A stretch of DNA of 40,375 bases, taken from Vibrio splendidus (lineage in GTDB: Bacteria; Pseudomonadota; Gammaproteobacteria; Enterobacterales; Vibrionaceae). Position 1 is the first letter of the stretch; the number at the start of each line of letters is the position of its first letter. Below the pieces are notes generated by a model that saw only the letters and a list, made by a program, of their open reading frames with translations, had not been told where the DNA came from and did no database searches. Location: contig NZ_LNRF01000017.1 of the NCBI RefSeq assembly GCF_001557875.1, positions 1-40,375 of the forward strand. Direction: 5' to 3'. This document shows, piece by piece, positions 40,062-40,375 of the stretch. The position numbers and the translations under genes were made by a program.

Positions 40062-40181
40062 AAGCCTGGCGATGTCCTACTCTCACATGGGGAAGCCCCA
40101 CACTACCATCGGCGCTATTGTGTTTCACTTCTGAGTTCGGCATGGAATCAGGTGGGTCCACAATGCTATGGTCGCCAAGCA
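40062..40181 (-). rRNA. rrf: 5S rRNA
   Basis: The minus strand starts TGCTTGGCGACCATAGCATT and ends near GGACATCGCCAGGC, with complementary ends and the conserved CCGAACTCAGAAGTGAAAC and GTGGGGCTTCCCCATGTG segments. The length is 120 bases. Ends are estimated by comparison with E. coli. Confidence 0.97.
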
Positions 40182-40273
40182 AATTTTAAAATTCGGAAAG
40201 CTTATCTAAAAGTCTATCTCTTCAAACTCATTCAAGGTCTGTCTTTGAGTCCACAAAACCCCTTGGGTGTTGT

Positions 40274-40375
40274 ATGGTTAAGCCTCACGGGCAATTAGTA
40301 CAGGTTAGCTCAATGCCTCGCAGCACTTACACACCCTGCCTATCAACGTCGTAGTCTACGACAACCCTTTAGGAC
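40274..40375 (-). rRNA. rrl: 23S rRNA, 3' end (partial)
   Basis: The minus strand carries the conserved 3' end of 23S rRNA: GTAAGTGCTGCGAGGCATTG, AGCTAACCTGTACTAATTGC and CCGTGAGGCTTAACC. The 3' end is placed by comparison with E. coli (GGCTTAACC). The gene continues past the right edge. Confidence 0.96.

Overview
The window looks like a piece of a Vibrio chromosome 1 close to the replication origin; the species cannot be fixed from this sequence. Three things support this. The gene content and order are typical of gammaproteobacteria (fre-ubiD, rho-trxA facing rhlB-gppA, recQ near rarD, uvrD, and a thiCEFSGH operon). There is a CsrB-type regulatory RNA with a VarA/GacA-like upstream box. Three 16-bp parS-like sites lie within about 7 kb. 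The segment is bounded by two rRNA operons, both on the minus strand: the 16S start and rrn promoters at the left edge (1-530), and the 23S 3' end, 5S, tRNA-Asp and tRNA-Trp at the right edge (39.8-40.4 kb).

Layout. 0.6-6.5 kb (minus): a ubiD-ferredoxin-fre cluster linking ubiquinone synthesis with flavin reduction, an exported protein of unknown function, rho and trxA. 6.6-9.4 kb (plus): rhlB and gppA. 9.5-12.6 kb (minus): the preQ0 transporter yhhQ behind a probable preQ1-I riboswitch, a small DUF3630-like gene and recQ. 12.8-20.9 kb (plus): rarD, a coupled DUF1800/DUF1501 pair of unknown function, an AraC regulator, a LysE exporter and periplasmic gamma-glutamyltransferase. 20.9-21.5 kb: the csrB RNA. 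21.6-23.8 kb (minus): uvrD with a LexA-like box. 24.0-26.5 kb (plus): a bufferin-type RiPP operon (DUF2282 precursor, DUF692/MNIO enzyme, DUF2063 partner, DoxX membrane protein). 26.6-31.1 kb: a small coiled-coil protein, a Bcr/CflA efflux pump divergent from a LysR regulator, and an M24 aminopeptidase P. 31.2-37.5 kb (minus): the complete thiazole/pyrimidine branch of thiamine synthesis behind a TPP riboswitch. 37.6-39.5 kb (minus): crcB and a Tat-exported multicopper oxidase under a Fur-like palindrome. 39.6-40.4 kb: a decayed tRNA-Trp copy, then the tail of the rRNA operon.

The most notable points are the bufferin operon, the parS cluster, the csrB locus with a 40-bp palindrome that doubles as a likely VarA site, the tandemly duplicated tRNA-Trp/terminator unit, the internal duplication in UbiD, and the two-domain ThiE. 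Ordinary housekeeping genes fill most of the rest. Several gene starts are set inward from the longest reading frame because the longer forms begin at TTG or lack a ribosome binding site.
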